Origin: Cypionkella sp.
GTDB lineage: Bacteria > Pseudomonadota > Alphaproteobacteria > Rhodobacterales > Rhodobacteraceae
Assembly (NCBI GenBank): GCA_025458525.1
Contig: JALOSF010000021.1
Location: 25,751-89,750, forward strand
DNA length: 64,000 bases
Direction: 5' to 3'
This document shows positions 41,810-51,517 of the stretch, piece by piece (position 1 is the stretch's first letter; each line of letters opens with the position of its first letter). A program made the position numbers and the translations under genes. Under the pieces are notes generated by a model. That model had not been told where the DNA came from and did not search any database. It worked only from the letters and a program-made list of their open reading frames with translations.

Positions 41810-42991
41810 TTGGACCGGATTTCCCTGCCCGAACGTCCCGATTGGCGCGCAAAGGCCGATGAGCTTGGCTTTACCTTTGCCGATATGCATGGCGCACCCT
41901 ATTGGGACGAAAGCTCGGCCTATGCCTTCACGCTGGCAGAGGTAGAGGGCCGGATCGAAGATCCTTGCACCGAACTTCACGCGATGTGCCGCGAGGCGGT
42001 GGCGCGCATTCTGGCCGATGAGGCGCTGATGCTGCGCATGGGTTTGCCGCGTCTGCGTTGGGACTTCATCCGCGACAGTTGGGCAGCGGCAGAGCCGGAG
42101 GTTTATGGTCGGTTCGACCTTGCCTATGATGGCAAGGGGCCGGCCAAGCTGTTGGAATATAACGCTGATACCCCCACGTCGCTTTATGAAAGCGCCTCGT
42201 TTCAATGGCTGTGGTATGAAGATCAGCTGGCGGCGCGGGTGCTGCCCGAAGGCAGCGACCAGTTCAACCGCATCCATGAGGCGCTGGTCGAACGGTTTGC
42301 CGAAATCTTTCCGCCCGACACCGATCTGCATTTTGCCGCCATCGCGGGCGCGCCCGAAGATTACGCGACGGTGGAAACCATGGCCTGGGCCGCGCGCGAG
42401 GCGGGGATGGGCGCGCATTACACCGATATCGAAAAGATCGGGATCAGCGACATGGGCCAGTTCACCGATGCCGAGGACCGGGTGATCGGAACGCTGTTCA
42501 AACTCTACCCATGGGAAGACCTGTTCGCCGATGACTTTTCGGCGCATCTGGCCACTTCGCAGTGCCGGTTCATCGAACCTGCGTGGAAGGCCTTGTTGTC
42601 GAACAAGGCGATCCTGCCGGTGTTGTGGCAGATGTATCCGGGCCACCCCAATCTGCTGCCCGCCTTCTTTGCCGATGACCAACAGGGCTTGGCCGATGCG
42701 GCCCATCTGATGCTGGCGGGCCATGTGACCAAGCCCCTGTTTTCGCGCGAGGGCGCCTCTGTCACGATCACGGCGCAGGGCCGCGTTCTGGAACGCGCGG
42801 CCAACCGCGACTACGACCGCCATCCGATGATCGTGCAAGCCTATCACCCTTTGCCCGTCATGGGCGGCATGCGCCCGGTGATCGGGGCTTGGGTGGTGGG
42901 GGAAACCTGTGTCGGCATGGGCGTGCGCGAAGACCGCGCGCTCATCACGCAAGACCTGTCGCGGTTCAAGCCGCATTTCATCGAAGGGTAA
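41810..42991 (+). CDS. glutathionylspermidine synthase-like (YgiC/YjfC) ATP-grasp protein
   Basis: PYWDESSAYAFTLAEVEGRIEDPCTELH...LLEYNADTPTSLYESASFQWLWYED; TTG start. Confidence 0.9.
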   Translation: MDRISLPERPDWRAKADELGFTFADMHGAPYWDESSAYAFTLAEVEGRIEDPCTELHAMCREAVARILADEALMLRMGLPRLRWDFIRDSWAAAEPEVYGRFDLAYDGKGPAKLLEYNADTPTSLYESASFQWLWYEDQLAARVLPEGSDQFNRIHEALVERFAEIFPPDTDLHFAAIAGAPEDYATVETMAWAAREAGMGAHYTDIEKIGISDMGQFTDAEDRVIGTLFKLYPWEDLFADDFSAHLATSQCRFIEPAWKALLSNKAILPVLWQMYPGHPNLLPAFFADDQQGLADAAHLMLAGHVTKPLFSREGASVTITAQGRVLERAANRDYDRHPMIVQAYHPLPVMGGMRPVIGAWVVGETCVGMGVREDRALITQDLSRFKPHFIEG

Positions 42992-42995
42992 CGCC

Positions 42996-43565
42996 ATGAA
43001 ACGATCGCGCGCTGTGTCGCTTGGTATTTTGGGGGCGGCTGCCTTTGGGCTTGCCGCTTGCCAACAGGAAGAACAGACCGAGGCGGCCGCCTTTCCAGAC
43101 GAGGCGTCCTGCGTCGCAGCGGCGGCGCAAAGCGGCTGGTTCACGCGCGAGGATTGCGCGGCCACCTTTGCCGAGGCACAGGCGCTGCACGCCGAAACCG
43201 CCCCGCGCTATGAAAGCCAGGAGCTGTGCGAGCAGGAGCATGGCGCGGGCAATTGTGGCGGCGATACCGTGGCCGGATCCGGCGGGGGCAGCATCTTCAT
43301 GCCACTTCTGGCCGGTTATCTGATCGGACAGGCGCTGGGCGGTGGGCGCGCGATGGCGCAGCCCGTCGTGCCAAAGGCGGGGGGCGGCTACGCCACGCCA
43401 TCGGGCGGCACGCAATTGTCGCGGCTGAACACGGGCGGCAAGATGGGAACGGCGGCCTTTGCCAAGGCCCCCACCACCGCGGGCCAGCCACCGATGACCC
43501 GGGCCGCCGTGCAAAGCCGGGGCGGATTTGGCACCTCGGCTGCCAGCCGGTCGGTCGGCGGCTAA
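42996..43565 (+). CDS. DUF1190 (YgiB-like) lipoprotein
   Basis: GLAACQQEEQTEAAAFPDEASCVAAAAQSGWFTREDCAATFAEAQALH... Confidence 0.85.
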   Translation: MKRSRAVSLGILGAAAFGLAACQQEEQTEAAAFPDEASCVAAAAQSGWFTREDCAATFAEAQALHAETAPRYESQELCEQEHGAGNCGGDTVAGSGGGSIFMPLLAGYLIGQALGGGRAMAQPVVPKAGGGYATPSGGTQLSRLNTGGKMGTAAFAKAPTTAGQPPMTRAAVQSRGGFGTSAASRSVGG

Positions 43566-43592
43566 AAAAGGGGACGCGCGCGCCCCTTTTTT
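43564..43592. terminator. bidirectional terminator
   Basis: AAAAAAGGGGacgcgcgcgCCCCTTTTTT between convergent genes. Confidence 0.88.
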
Positions 43593-43642
43593 CCCCATGC
43601 GATCCGCGCCGCAAACCTTGCGCAACGCGGATGGTCGGCCTG

Positions 43643-45121
43643 TCAGATCGACAGGCAGACGTATTTCATTTCCAGATAGTCTTCCATCCCGTGATGGCTG
43701 CCCTCGCGGCCAAGGCCGGATTGCTTGACCCCGCCAAAGGGGGCGACCTCGGTCGAGATGATGCCGGTGTTGACGCCGACGATGCCATATTCCAGCGCCT
43801 CTTGCACACGGGTGATGCGCCCGATGTCGCGGCTGTAGAAATAGCTGGCAAGACCGAAGATCGTGTTGTTGGCGGCGGCGACCACCTCTTGCTCTGTTTC
43901 GAACTTGAACAGCGGGGCAAGCGGGCCAAAGGTTTCCTCGGTCGTGACCAGCATCTGATCGGTCACGCCGGTCAGGATGGTGGGTTCAAAGAAATTGCCC
44001 CCCAAAGCGTGGCGCTTGCCGCCGGTTTCAACCTTGGCGCCCTTTGCCTTGGCGTCGGCGATGTGTTCTTCGACCTTCTCTAGCGCCGCCTCGTTGATCA
44101 GCGGGCCGAACTGCACATCTTCGGACAGGCCGTCCCCGACCCGGGTTTTCGCGACCGCGGCTTGCAGCTTTTCGGCAAACGCATCGTAAACGCCCGCTTG
44201 CACATAGATGCGGTTGGCACAGACGCAGGTCTGACCGTTGTTGCGGAACTTGCTCATCATCGCGCCGGCGACGGCTGCATCCAGATCGGCATCGTCAAAC
44301 ACGATGAACGGCGCATTGCCGCCCAGTTCCATCGAGCATTTCATCACCTGATCGGCAGCCTGACGCAGCAGGATGCGACCGACCTCGGTCGAGCCGGTAA
44401 AGGTCAGTTTGCGCACGATCGGATTTTCGCAGAACTCCTTGCCGATGTCCGAGGATTTCTTTGATGTGATCACCGACAAGATCCCCTTCGGCAGGCCGGC
44501 ACGTTCGCCAAGCACCGCCATGGCCAGGGCAGAGAGCGGGGTTTCCGCCGCGGGGCGGGCGACAAAGCCGCAACCAGCGGCCAAGGCAGGGCCGGCCTTG
44601 CGCGCGATCATCGCATTGGGAAAGTTCCAAGGCGTGATCGAACCCACAACCCCGATGGGTTGTTTCAGCACGGTGATGCGCTTGTCGCGCTGATGGCCCG
44701 GGATGGTTTCGCCGTAAACGCGCTTTGCCTCCTCGCCGAACCATTCGATGAAACTGGCGCCATAGGCGATTTCGCCCTTTGCCTCGGCCAGGGGCTTGCC
44801 CATTTCGGCCGTCAGGATTTTGCCAAGGTCATCCTGATGATCCATCATCAGCTCGAACCATTTGCGCATCACCTGGCTGCGTTCCTTGCCGGTGCGGGCG
44901 GCCCAATCCTTCATCGCGGTGTTCGCCGCCGCGATGGCGCGCGCGGTTTCAGCCCGGCCAAGGTTGGGCACACGGGCGATTTCGTCGCCACGGGCCGGGT
45001 TCACCACGGCAAATGTGTCGCCATCATCGGCATCGATCCACTCTCCCGCCACATAAGCGCGGGTCGCAAGCAGCAACGGGTCCTTGAGCAGCGACGCAAG
45101 ATCGGTCACGGAATCGAGCAT
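43643..45121 (-). CDS. gabD: NAD(P)-dependent succinate-semialdehyde dehydrogenase
   Basis: Aldehyde dehydrogenase family; TPWNFPNAMIARKAGPALAAGC, FTGSTEVG, ELGGNAPFIVF, NNGQTCVCANR. Confidence 0.9.
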   Translation of the reverse strand: MLDSVTDLASLLKDPLLLATRAYVAGEWIDADDGDTFAVVNPARGDEIARVPNLGRAETARAIAAANTAMKDWAARTGKERSQVMRKWFELMMDHQDDLGKILTAEMGKPLAEAKGEIAYGASFIEWFGEEAKRVYGETIPGHQRDKRITVLKQPIGVVGSITPWNFPNAMIARKAGPALAAGCGFVARPAAETPLSALAMAVLGERAGLPKGILSVITSKKSSDIGKEFCENPIVRKLTFTGSTEVGRILLRQAADQVMKCSMELGGNAPFIVFDDADLDAAVAGAMMSKFRNNGQTCVCANRIYVQAGVYDAFAEKLQAAVAKTRVGDGLSEDVQFGPLINEAALEKVEEHIADAKAKGAKVETGGKRHALGGNFFEPTILTGVTDQMLVTTEETFGPLAPLFKFETEQEVVAAANNTIFGLASYFYSRDIGRITRVQEALEYGIVGVNTGIISTEVAPFGGVKQSGLGREGSHHGMEDYLEMKYVCLSI

Positions 45122-45239
45122 TTGGGGCCTCCCATTTCGGTTTGGACCATGCAAAGCATGGGGCGGCCGGGCTGTCCAGTTCTGACGATGCGCTGCGGCG
45201 GGATAGTGCCAGATTTTTGATCAAATCAGGATCACGTGG

Positions 45240-46019
45240 ATGGATTTTGCAAGCGAGGCCGACCGCGCCTATGCCAATGGCGCCTTCATTCCGCAGGCGG
45301 ATGCCTTTGTGCCGAAATGGCGGGCGGCCGCGGCGGCCTATCGCGCCACGACCCTGGCAAGGCTGGGGGTGAGCTATGGCGCGACAGAGCGGCACAGGTT
45401 CGATCTGTTCCTGCCACCAGACACACCGCGCGGGGTGATGGTGTTTGTGCATGGCGGCTATTGGATGGCCTTCGACCGTCAGGATTGGTCGCATCTGGCC
45501 GCCGGGGCCGTGTCGCGGGGATGGGCTTTTGCGGTGCCGTCCTACAGGCTCGCGCCCGCCGCGCGGGTGCATCAGATCACCGAAGATATCGGTCTTGCGG
45601 TGCGTGCGGCGGCGGCGCAGGTTGCAGGGCCGGTGGTGGTGACGGGCCATTCGGCAGGCGGCCATCTGGCGGCGCGCATGGCCTGCGACGGCGGGCCGGA
45701 GGTGGCGCGGGTGGTGCCGATCTCGCCCTTGGCCGATCTGCGGCCGCTGATGGCGACCGAAATGAACACGACCCTGCGCCTTGATGCGACAGAGGCGGCG
45801 GCGGAAAGTCCTGCCCTGTTGCGCCCGCGCGCCGGAGTGGGCTGCCATGTCTGGGTGGGGGGGCAAGAACGGCCTGCGTTCTTGTGGCAAGCGCGGATGT
45901 TGTCCGAGGAATGGGCCTGCCCCTGGACGGTAGAGCCGGGGCGGCACCATTTTGATGTCATCGACGGGCTGACCGATCCGGCCAGCCCGTTGATGGCGGC
46001 CTGTCTTGACGGGCTGTAA
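45240..46019 (+). CDS. alpha/beta hydrolase (arylformamidase/esterase-like)
   Basis: VFVHGGYWMAFDR (oxyanion), VVVTGHSAGGHLAARMA (GxSxG). Confidence 0.87.
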   Translation: MDFASEADRAYANGAFIPQADAFVPKWRAAAAAYRATTLARLGVSYGATERHRFDLFLPPDTPRGVMVFVHGGYWMAFDRQDWSHLAAGAVSRGWAFAVPSYRLAPAARVHQITEDIGLAVRAAAAQVAGPVVVTGHSAGGHLAARMACDGGPEVARVVPISPLADLRPLMATEMNTTLRLDATEAAAESPALLRPRAGVGCHVWVGGQERPAFLWQARMLSEEWACPWTVEPGRHHFDVIDGLTDPASPLMAACLDGL

Positions 46020-46027
46020 CTGTCAGA

Positions 46028-46597
46028 TCAGGGTGCGGTGTCAAAAGCGGCGAGCTTTTCAAAGTCGATCTGTTCGACGAAAGGCATCATCTGATCGACC
46101 GGCAGGCCACTGATGTTGACCAGAATGCGCTGATCGACCAGCGTCATCAGGGTGTTGTCCTGTTCAAGCAATTTGGCGCCCGGCACCTCGATCAGCTTGC
46201 CCATCATGGCCAGCATCTGTTCGTTCATGAACATGCCCGCCATGCCGCCCGTCATCATGGGGCTGTCTGCGGTGATGGAAAGGGTCATGGTGTTGCCCGA
46301 GGCGTCGGAATAACTGGCCTCGGTCCCGGCGCCGCCGCCGACCATGGCAAGATTTGCGGTGTAGTCTTCGTTGACAGACAAGGTCCAGCCGTCGGGCGCA
46401 GGGGGCAGCATGGCGATGATGCGGGCCTGCTTTTGCTGGGCCAGCGCGCCGGAGGCCATGGCCATGTCAAGCGTGGTGGTCTTGAGATCGCCGCGCGCAT
46501 AGGCATCGAGTGCGGATTGCAGCTTGTCGCTGACGTCATCTGCAAGGGCGGCGAGGGGCAGGGCACAGAGGGAGAGAGACGCAAGGAACAGGCGCAT
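46028..46597 (-). CDS. hypothetical exported protein
   Basis: MRLFLASLSLCALPLAALADDVSDKLQ signal peptide; 189 aa. Confidence 0.75.
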   Translation of the reverse strand: MRLFLASLSLCALPLAALADDVSDKLQSALDAYARGDLKTTTLDMAMASGALAQQKQARIIAMLPPAPDGWTLSVNEDYTANLAMVGGGAGTEASYSDASGNTMTLSITADSPMMTGGMAGMFMNEQMLAMMGKLIEVPGAKLLEQDNTLMTLVDQRILVNISGLPVDQMMPFVEQIDFEKLAAFDTAP

Positions 46598-46678
46598 GGG
46601 AAGGCTCCAGGTTGAACTGGGCCGAGTATGGCGGGTTTTGACCTTGGGGCAAGCGCGCGGGCGGTATGGAATACCTGA

Positions 46679-47008
46679 TCAGGAATTGGCGTGCATACGC
46701 TCGATATAGGCGCGCATTTCCTCGGCTTCGTGCCGGGCGTCGCGCAGACCCCCCATGGCGGCACGCAGTTCCGCCTCGGTCTGGGCGATCTGGTTCATCA
46801 GTTCCGCTTCGCGCTGTTCCAGATAGATGATGGCCTGATCGCGGGTTTCCTCGGCCTCGTGCAACAAGGTGGAGAGCCGGTCCATCTCGCCCATGTCGCC
46901 CCCTGCGACGCGGGCGAAACGGTGCATGACCCAATGCGCGAACCATCCCATGGCAAAGGCAGCCATCAGGATGATTGCGGTCACGATGATGAATTCGGTG
47001 CGGTTCAT
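46679..47008 (-). CDS. hypothetical membrane-anchored coiled-coil protein
   Basis: One N-terminal TM then Glu/Ala-rich helix. Confidence 0.65.
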   Translation of the reverse strand: MNRTEFIIVTAIILMAAFAMGWFAHWVMHRFARVAGGDMGEMDRLSTLLHEAEETRDQAIIYLEQREAELMNQIAQTEAELRAAMGGLRDARHEAEEMRAYIERMHANS

Positions 47009-47037
47009 GAGGCCATCGGTTTGACGCTTGCCATGGC

Positions 47038-49047
47038 CTAGCCGTCACGCGCCGGGCGCGCAAGGGGGCGGCGGGTCTTTTCTGTCGGCGCGACCGAAGG
47101 GCTGGTGTCGCCCGAGAAGTCGGGGGCAGCGCCATCCTGGGCGGCTGTTTGCGTCGCGGTCGTGCCGGCGCCCGAGGCTTCGGCCTCTGCCGCGACAGCG
47201 GGTTGATCCAGCAGCACGAATTCGATGCGCCGATTCGCCTCACGCCCGTCCTCGGTGGCGTTGTCGGCGATCGGATTGGCCTCGCCATAGCCCGTGGCCT
47301 TAAGGGCGCCGACTTCGATACCGCGGCCTTGCAAGGCCAGAAGCACGGCATCCGCCCGCGCCTGGCTGAGCGCGCGATTGCCCGACTCCGACCCCTGGCT
47401 GTCGGTATAGCCTGCGATTTCCATGCGGACCGTGGGGCATTGCGCAAGGATTTCCGCCAGAGCATCCATGATCCCGACCGTCTGGCCGTCGATTTCGGCA
47501 GAGCCGGGGGGGAAGGTGATCTTGCGCTGGGCCAGAACCGCAGTCACGTCTGCCGCACATTCCTGCGGCGTCGGCATGGCGGCCAGCGGGTCCAGCTTTT
47601 CGTCATAGCGGACCGATACCTTGAAGGTCTGGCCCTGACCCAACTTGTCCGACAGGACCTGCGAAATCCGGTTGCGCGCGGTTTGCGATCCGGTGACGCC
47701 CTCGACCTCGACCGTATCGATGCGCACCAGCAGGCGACCTTCGGTCAACTCGCCCAGCGCCTCCAACCCGGCCAGAACCCGCACCGGCCAGCCATCGGGC
47801 AGATCGTCGTCAAGCCGGGTCGCGGAATAGACATTGCCCACACCAAACCGGGCCTTGGCAAAGCTGGAGGCCGCTTCGCGCAGCAATTCGTCGGTGACGC
47901 GGCCGCGCAATTCCACCTTGCCCTCGGCGGACAGCACGGCGGTAAATTCGGCGGGGCCTTGCGCGGCATCGGCCTTGCGCTCCAGCGTGGCGGTCAGCGA
48001 AAACACATCCGGCAAGGCGGCATCCAGTTCGCCCACCACACGGTCGAAATCAGCCTGCGAAACGCTGTCTGCGGCCACGAGCGAGACATCGGCATCGGAA
48101 AAGGTCACGGTGCCCGCGCCCAATGTCTTGACCGCCGCGATGGCCGAGGCAACGGCGTCCGCCCAGCTTGCGGTGGGAACCCCAAGGCCGACGATGCAAT
48201 TGGGCCGTCCGGCCACCCCGGCAGAGGCGCCTGCGGCAAGGATGCGGATGCGGGCGCGTTCGGTATCGGCGGCGCAGGCGTCAAAGCGCGCGCCTTGCGC
48301 GTCCAGCACGAAGCGCAGCGTGAACGGGGTCAGCACCGGGCGCGGGGCCGAGATATCGATGGCGACGGCAAGGCCTTCGGGTCTTGTGCTGTTCAATTCG
48401 GCCGTCAGGCGGCGCTGCTCTTCGGCGCTGGCGGCGATGGCCGTGATGGCCACCCGCCCTGCCGAGATCGATACCTTGGACCGGGGCAGGCGCTTGATCG
48501 CATCGACACCATAGGCAAAGGCGGCATCCCATCCTTCGGGGGCGGGGTAATCGGCGGTTTCCAGCATGTCGGAAATCGCGTTGTCGGTGCGCAGCGCCTG
48601 TGCTTCGGCCAGCAGCGCCTCGGCCGCTTCGCTGGCGGGAAGCAGCCCGATCAGCTGAATCCCGTCATCATTGCGCAACATCTCGACCGAGAATTTGGGC
48701 GCCTCGATCGCCTTGACCGGGGTCACATCCAGCATGTCGCGCACGCGCGAAGCGTCGATCACCGACCCGGCCAGATTGACGGCGCGAAACCGCGCGGCCT
48801 CATTCGGGGCGGTGCCCAGAAGATGGAGTTGCAAACCATCGGACTCGACCGTGGCCCAGGTGATGCCGGCATCCAGCAGCCGCGAGGTGACAGCCTGTTC
48901 CGAGCGCGATTCGATCACAAGGGCCGAGGCCCATGCAGCCAGCACCGCCACGACACCCGCCCCGGAAAACGCGGCCAGCGCCAGAACGCTGCGCGGCAAG
49001 CTGCCGCTTTGGAGCTTTGGAGCAAGGGAAAGCAAGCGTTTGGGCAA
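47038..49047 (-). CDS. OmpA family protein with BON-like repeats
   Basis: C-terminal OmpA peptidoglycan-binding domain (MEIAGYTDSQGSESGNRALSQARADAVLLALQGRGI...GEANPIADNATEDGREANRRIEF). Confidence 0.88.
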   Translation of the reverse strand: MPKRLLSLAPKLQSGSLPRSVLALAAFSGAGVVAVLAAWASALVIESRSEQAVTSRLLDAGITWATVESDGLQLHLLGTAPNEAARFRAVNLAGSVIDASRVRDMLDVTPVKAIEAPKFSVEMLRNDDGIQLIGLLPASEAAEALLAEAQALRTDNAISDMLETADYPAPEGWDAAFAYGVDAIKRLPRSKVSISAGRVAITAIAASAEEQRRLTAELNSTRPEGLAVAIDISAPRPVLTPFTLRFVLDAQGARFDACAADTERARIRILAAGASAGVAGRPNCIVGLGVPTASWADAVASAIAAVKTLGAGTVTFSDADVSLVAADSVSQADFDRVVGELDAALPDVFSLTATLERKADAAQGPAEFTAVLSAEGKVELRGRVTDELLREAASSFAKARFGVGNVYSATRLDDDLPDGWPVRVLAGLEALGELTEGRLLVRIDTVEVEGVTGSQTARNRISQVLSDKLGQGQTFKVSVRYDEKLDPLAAMPTPQECAADVTAVLAQRKITFPPGSAEIDGQTVGIMDALAEILAQCPTVRMEIAGYTDSQGSESGNRALSQARADAVLLALQGRGIEVGALKATGYGEANPIADNATEDGREANRRIEFVLLDQPAVAAEAEASGAGTTATQTAAQDGAAPDFSGDTSPSVAPTEKTRRPLARPARDG

Positions 49048-49147
49048 GGTGTGTTCCTGTCAAAGCCGGGCATGTGCGGCCCGCAAAAGGCGGCAGACGA
49101 GCCACCGACGTGAGCGAAGTCTTAAAAGCCCGAGCTGTCGGGATCAA

Positions 49148-50116
49148 TCAAAGCGATGCCGCACTGGCAAGAAACAGCGCAGCGATCAGGCCTGCATCGC
49201 GGTTGGACCGGAACACCAGAAGGCAAGAGGCAGGGTCATCCATATCCAACCGCGCGAGTTGCCGTGCCATGTGCAGACCAAAGGCCCAGACCCCGCCCAG
49301 CGCCACCGCCAGCTGCAAGGGGTCACGCGCGGGCAAAAGCGCAAGCAGCACCGCAAGCCCCATCAGGCCGGCGGCAGCGATCAGGAAGACGCGCAGCCAC
49401 AGACGGCTCTGTGCGCCAAACAGGCGGGCCGTGGATTTGACACCGATCATCGCATCATCCTCGCGGTCCTGATGGGCATAGATCGTGTCGTAAAACAGGG
49501 TCCAGGCGATCCCCGCGCCATAAAGCGCAACCGCTGCGGGCGGCACCGAGCCTGCATGTGCGGCCCAGGCCAGCAGCGCGCCCCAGTTGAAGGCAAGCCC
49601 AAGAAACATCTGCGGCCACCAGGTAAAGCGTTTGGCGAAAGGATAAATCGCCACCAGCGCAAGCGAGGCGATGCCCAAGCCGATCGCAAGCCAGTTATAG
49701 CTGAACAGGATCAGGGCGGCCGCCAGCGCCTGCACCGCCATCCAGGCCAGCGCCTGACGGACCGTCACCTGACCCGAAGGCAAAGGCCGCGAACGGGTGC
49801 GCGTGACTTGCGCGTCGATCTTGCGGTCGGTGATGTCGTTCCAGGTGCAGCCCGCGCCGCGCATCAGGAATGCCCCAAGCCCGCAACTTGCCGCAAGCCA
49901 CAGATCATGCAGGCGAAACCCATCCACCGCCGCGGCAAGGGCGATGGCCCACAGGCACGGGATCAGCAACAGCCAGGTGCCGATCGGCCGGTCGGCACGG
50001 CTGAGTCGCAGATAGGGACGGGTGGCGGCGGGGGCAAAGCGGTCCACCCAATTGCCCACGGGCGCATCCAGCACGCTGCCATGCGCAGGCTCTGGCATTT
50101 CCGGAATTTGGGTCAT
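49148..50116 (-). CDS. ubiA: 4-hydroxybenzoate octaprenyltransferase
   Basis: RADRPIGTWLLLIPCLW; RGAGCTWNDITDRKIDAQVTRTRSRPLPSG; YDTIYAHQDREDDAMIGVKSTA; start ATG 50116. Confidence 0.95.
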   Translation of the reverse strand: MTQIPEMPEPAHGSVLDAPVGNWVDRFAPAATRPYLRLSRADRPIGTWLLLIPCLWAIALAAAVDGFRLHDLWLAASCGLGAFLMRGAGCTWNDITDRKIDAQVTRTRSRPLPSGQVTVRQALAWMAVQALAAALILFSYNWLAIGLGIASLALVAIYPFAKRFTWWPQMFLGLAFNWGALLAWAAHAGSVPPAAVALYGAGIAWTLFYDTIYAHQDREDDAMIGVKSTARLFGAQSRLWLRVFLIAAAGLMGLAVLLALLPARDPLQLAVALGGVWAFGLHMARQLARLDMDDPASCLLVFRSNRDAGLIAALFLASAASL

Positions 50117-50128
50117 AGCGTGGCGCCT

Positions 50129-50857
50129 ATGGATACAAAGGTCAGACTCTATGTAGATCAGCCCTTGGGCGAGGGGCAAGCCGTGGCGCTGGGCCCGGAT
50201 CAGGCCAATTACCTGTTCGCGGTGATGCGTCAGGCGGTCGGCGCGGCGGTGTTGGTGTTCAACGGGCGCGATGGCGAATGGCGGGCATCGGTGCAAGATG
50301 CCGGCAAACGCCGTGGCCTGCTGTGCTGCGAGCAGCAGACAGCCCCGCAGCGCAGGCCCCCGGACCTGTGGCTGGTCTTTTCGCCGGTGCGCAAGGAACG
50401 GACCAATTTCATCGTGGAAAAGGCGGTGGAACTGGGCGTGGCGCGCGTCCTGCCCGTCACAACGCGCTTTACCCAGTCCGAGCGCTGGCGGCAGGACAAG
50501 CAACTGGCCCATGCCATCGAGGCGGCCGAGCAATGCGGTGCGACCTTTGTGCCAGAGTTGACAGAGGTGCAGCCGCTTGACCGTCTGCTGGCCGATTGGC
50601 CTTTGGATCGAACCTTGCTCTGGGCTGATGAGGCGTTGGCAGGGCAGGCCGCCGGGCTTGGGCACGGGGGGGCGCCTGCGGGCCCTTGCGCGATTCTGGT
50701 GGGCCCGGAAGGTGGCTTTTCTAACGAGGAAAAGACCCGCCTGCGCAGCCTTCCCTTCGTGCGTGCCTTCAGCCTTGGCCCGCGCATCCTGCGCGCCGAA
50801 ACGGCGGCGGTGGCGGCGATCGTGCTGTGGCAGGCTGCCGCCGGGGATTGGCGATGA
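50129..50857 (+). CDS. rsmE: 16S rRNA (uracil1498-N3)-methyltransferase
   Basis: KERTNFIVEKAVELGVARVLPVTTRFTQ; ILVGPEGGFSNEE; LGPRILRAETAAVAAI. Confidence 0.95.
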   Translation: MDTKVRLYVDQPLGEGQAVALGPDQANYLFAVMRQAVGAAVLVFNGRDGEWRASVQDAGKRRGLLCCEQQTAPQRRPPDLWLVFSPVRKERTNFIVEKAVELGVARVLPVTTRFTQSERWRQDKQLAHAIEAAEQCGATFVPELTEVQPLDRLLADWPLDRTLLWADEALAGQAAGLGHGGAPAGPCAILVGPEGGFSNEEKTRLRSLPFVRAFSLGPRILRAETAAVAAIVLWQAAAGDWR

Positions 50858-51402
50858 TCCGGCCCGAAGTCGCAGCCGCCCTTTGGCACTGGCGCGAGGT
50901 CGCGGCCGGTGGCGGCGTGCTGGCGGCCGGGCTGTGGCTGATCTGGCTGGGCGGCTATCTGTTGGTGCCGTTGGGCGTGCTTGTGGCACTTGGCGGCGCG
51001 GCGCTGGCACTTTTGGCCTGGCGCCGGTTGCGCTTTGCCCCCAAGGGCGAGGCGCCGGGCGTCGTGCAGATCGACGAGGGTCAGATTTCCTATATGGGGC
51101 CACAGCTTGGCGGCTTTATCAGCCTGCGGGATCTGGCCGAAGTGCGGCTGATCTCCTTACGCGGGCGCAGGCTTTGGCGGCTCAAGCAAACCGACGGTCA
51201 GGCCCTGCTGATTCCCATCGATGCCGCGGGGTCGGAACGTCTGTTCGATGCCTTTTCGGCCTTGCCGGGCCTGTCCAGCGCCGATCTGCTGGCTGCACTG
51301 GCCCCGCCCCGCGGTGCCGACAGCCGGGCGGTGATGGCAGGGGGCGAAAACCGGCTGGTCTGGCGGCGCGCGGGGCGGGGCATTCTGTCGGCGCAGGATT
51401 GA
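50854..51402 (+). CDS. hypothetical membrane protein
   Basis: ATGA overlap with rsmE; MIRPEVAAALWHWREVAAGGGVLAAGLWLIWLGGYLL. Confidence 0.75.
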   Translation: MIRPEVAAALWHWREVAAGGGVLAAGLWLIWLGGYLLVPLGVLVALGGAALALLAWRRLRFAPKGEAPGVVQIDEGQISYMGPQLGGFISLRDLAEVRLISLRGRRLWRLKQTDGQALLIPIDAAGSERLFDAFSALPGLSSADLLAALAPPRGADSRAVMAGGENRLVWRRAGRGILSAQD

Positions 51403-51517
51403 CCAATAACCTTTTGTGATATGTCCGCAGAACCGCATCGCGCCGTCTTGACTTGGCGCGCGGCGCAAGACACCTGTAGTCGCCCACGAAACCTGCCCAA
51501 GCCGGAGCTTGTCTGTC

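Noticed and set aside
47149-49113. 654-aa plus-strand ORF
   Set aside because: Antisense shadow of the OmpA-family gene; R/G/H-rich.
48671-50857. 728-aa plus-strand ORF reading
   Set aside because: Only the rsmE part (50129-50857) is real; the rest is a shadow of ubiA and the OmpA-family gene.
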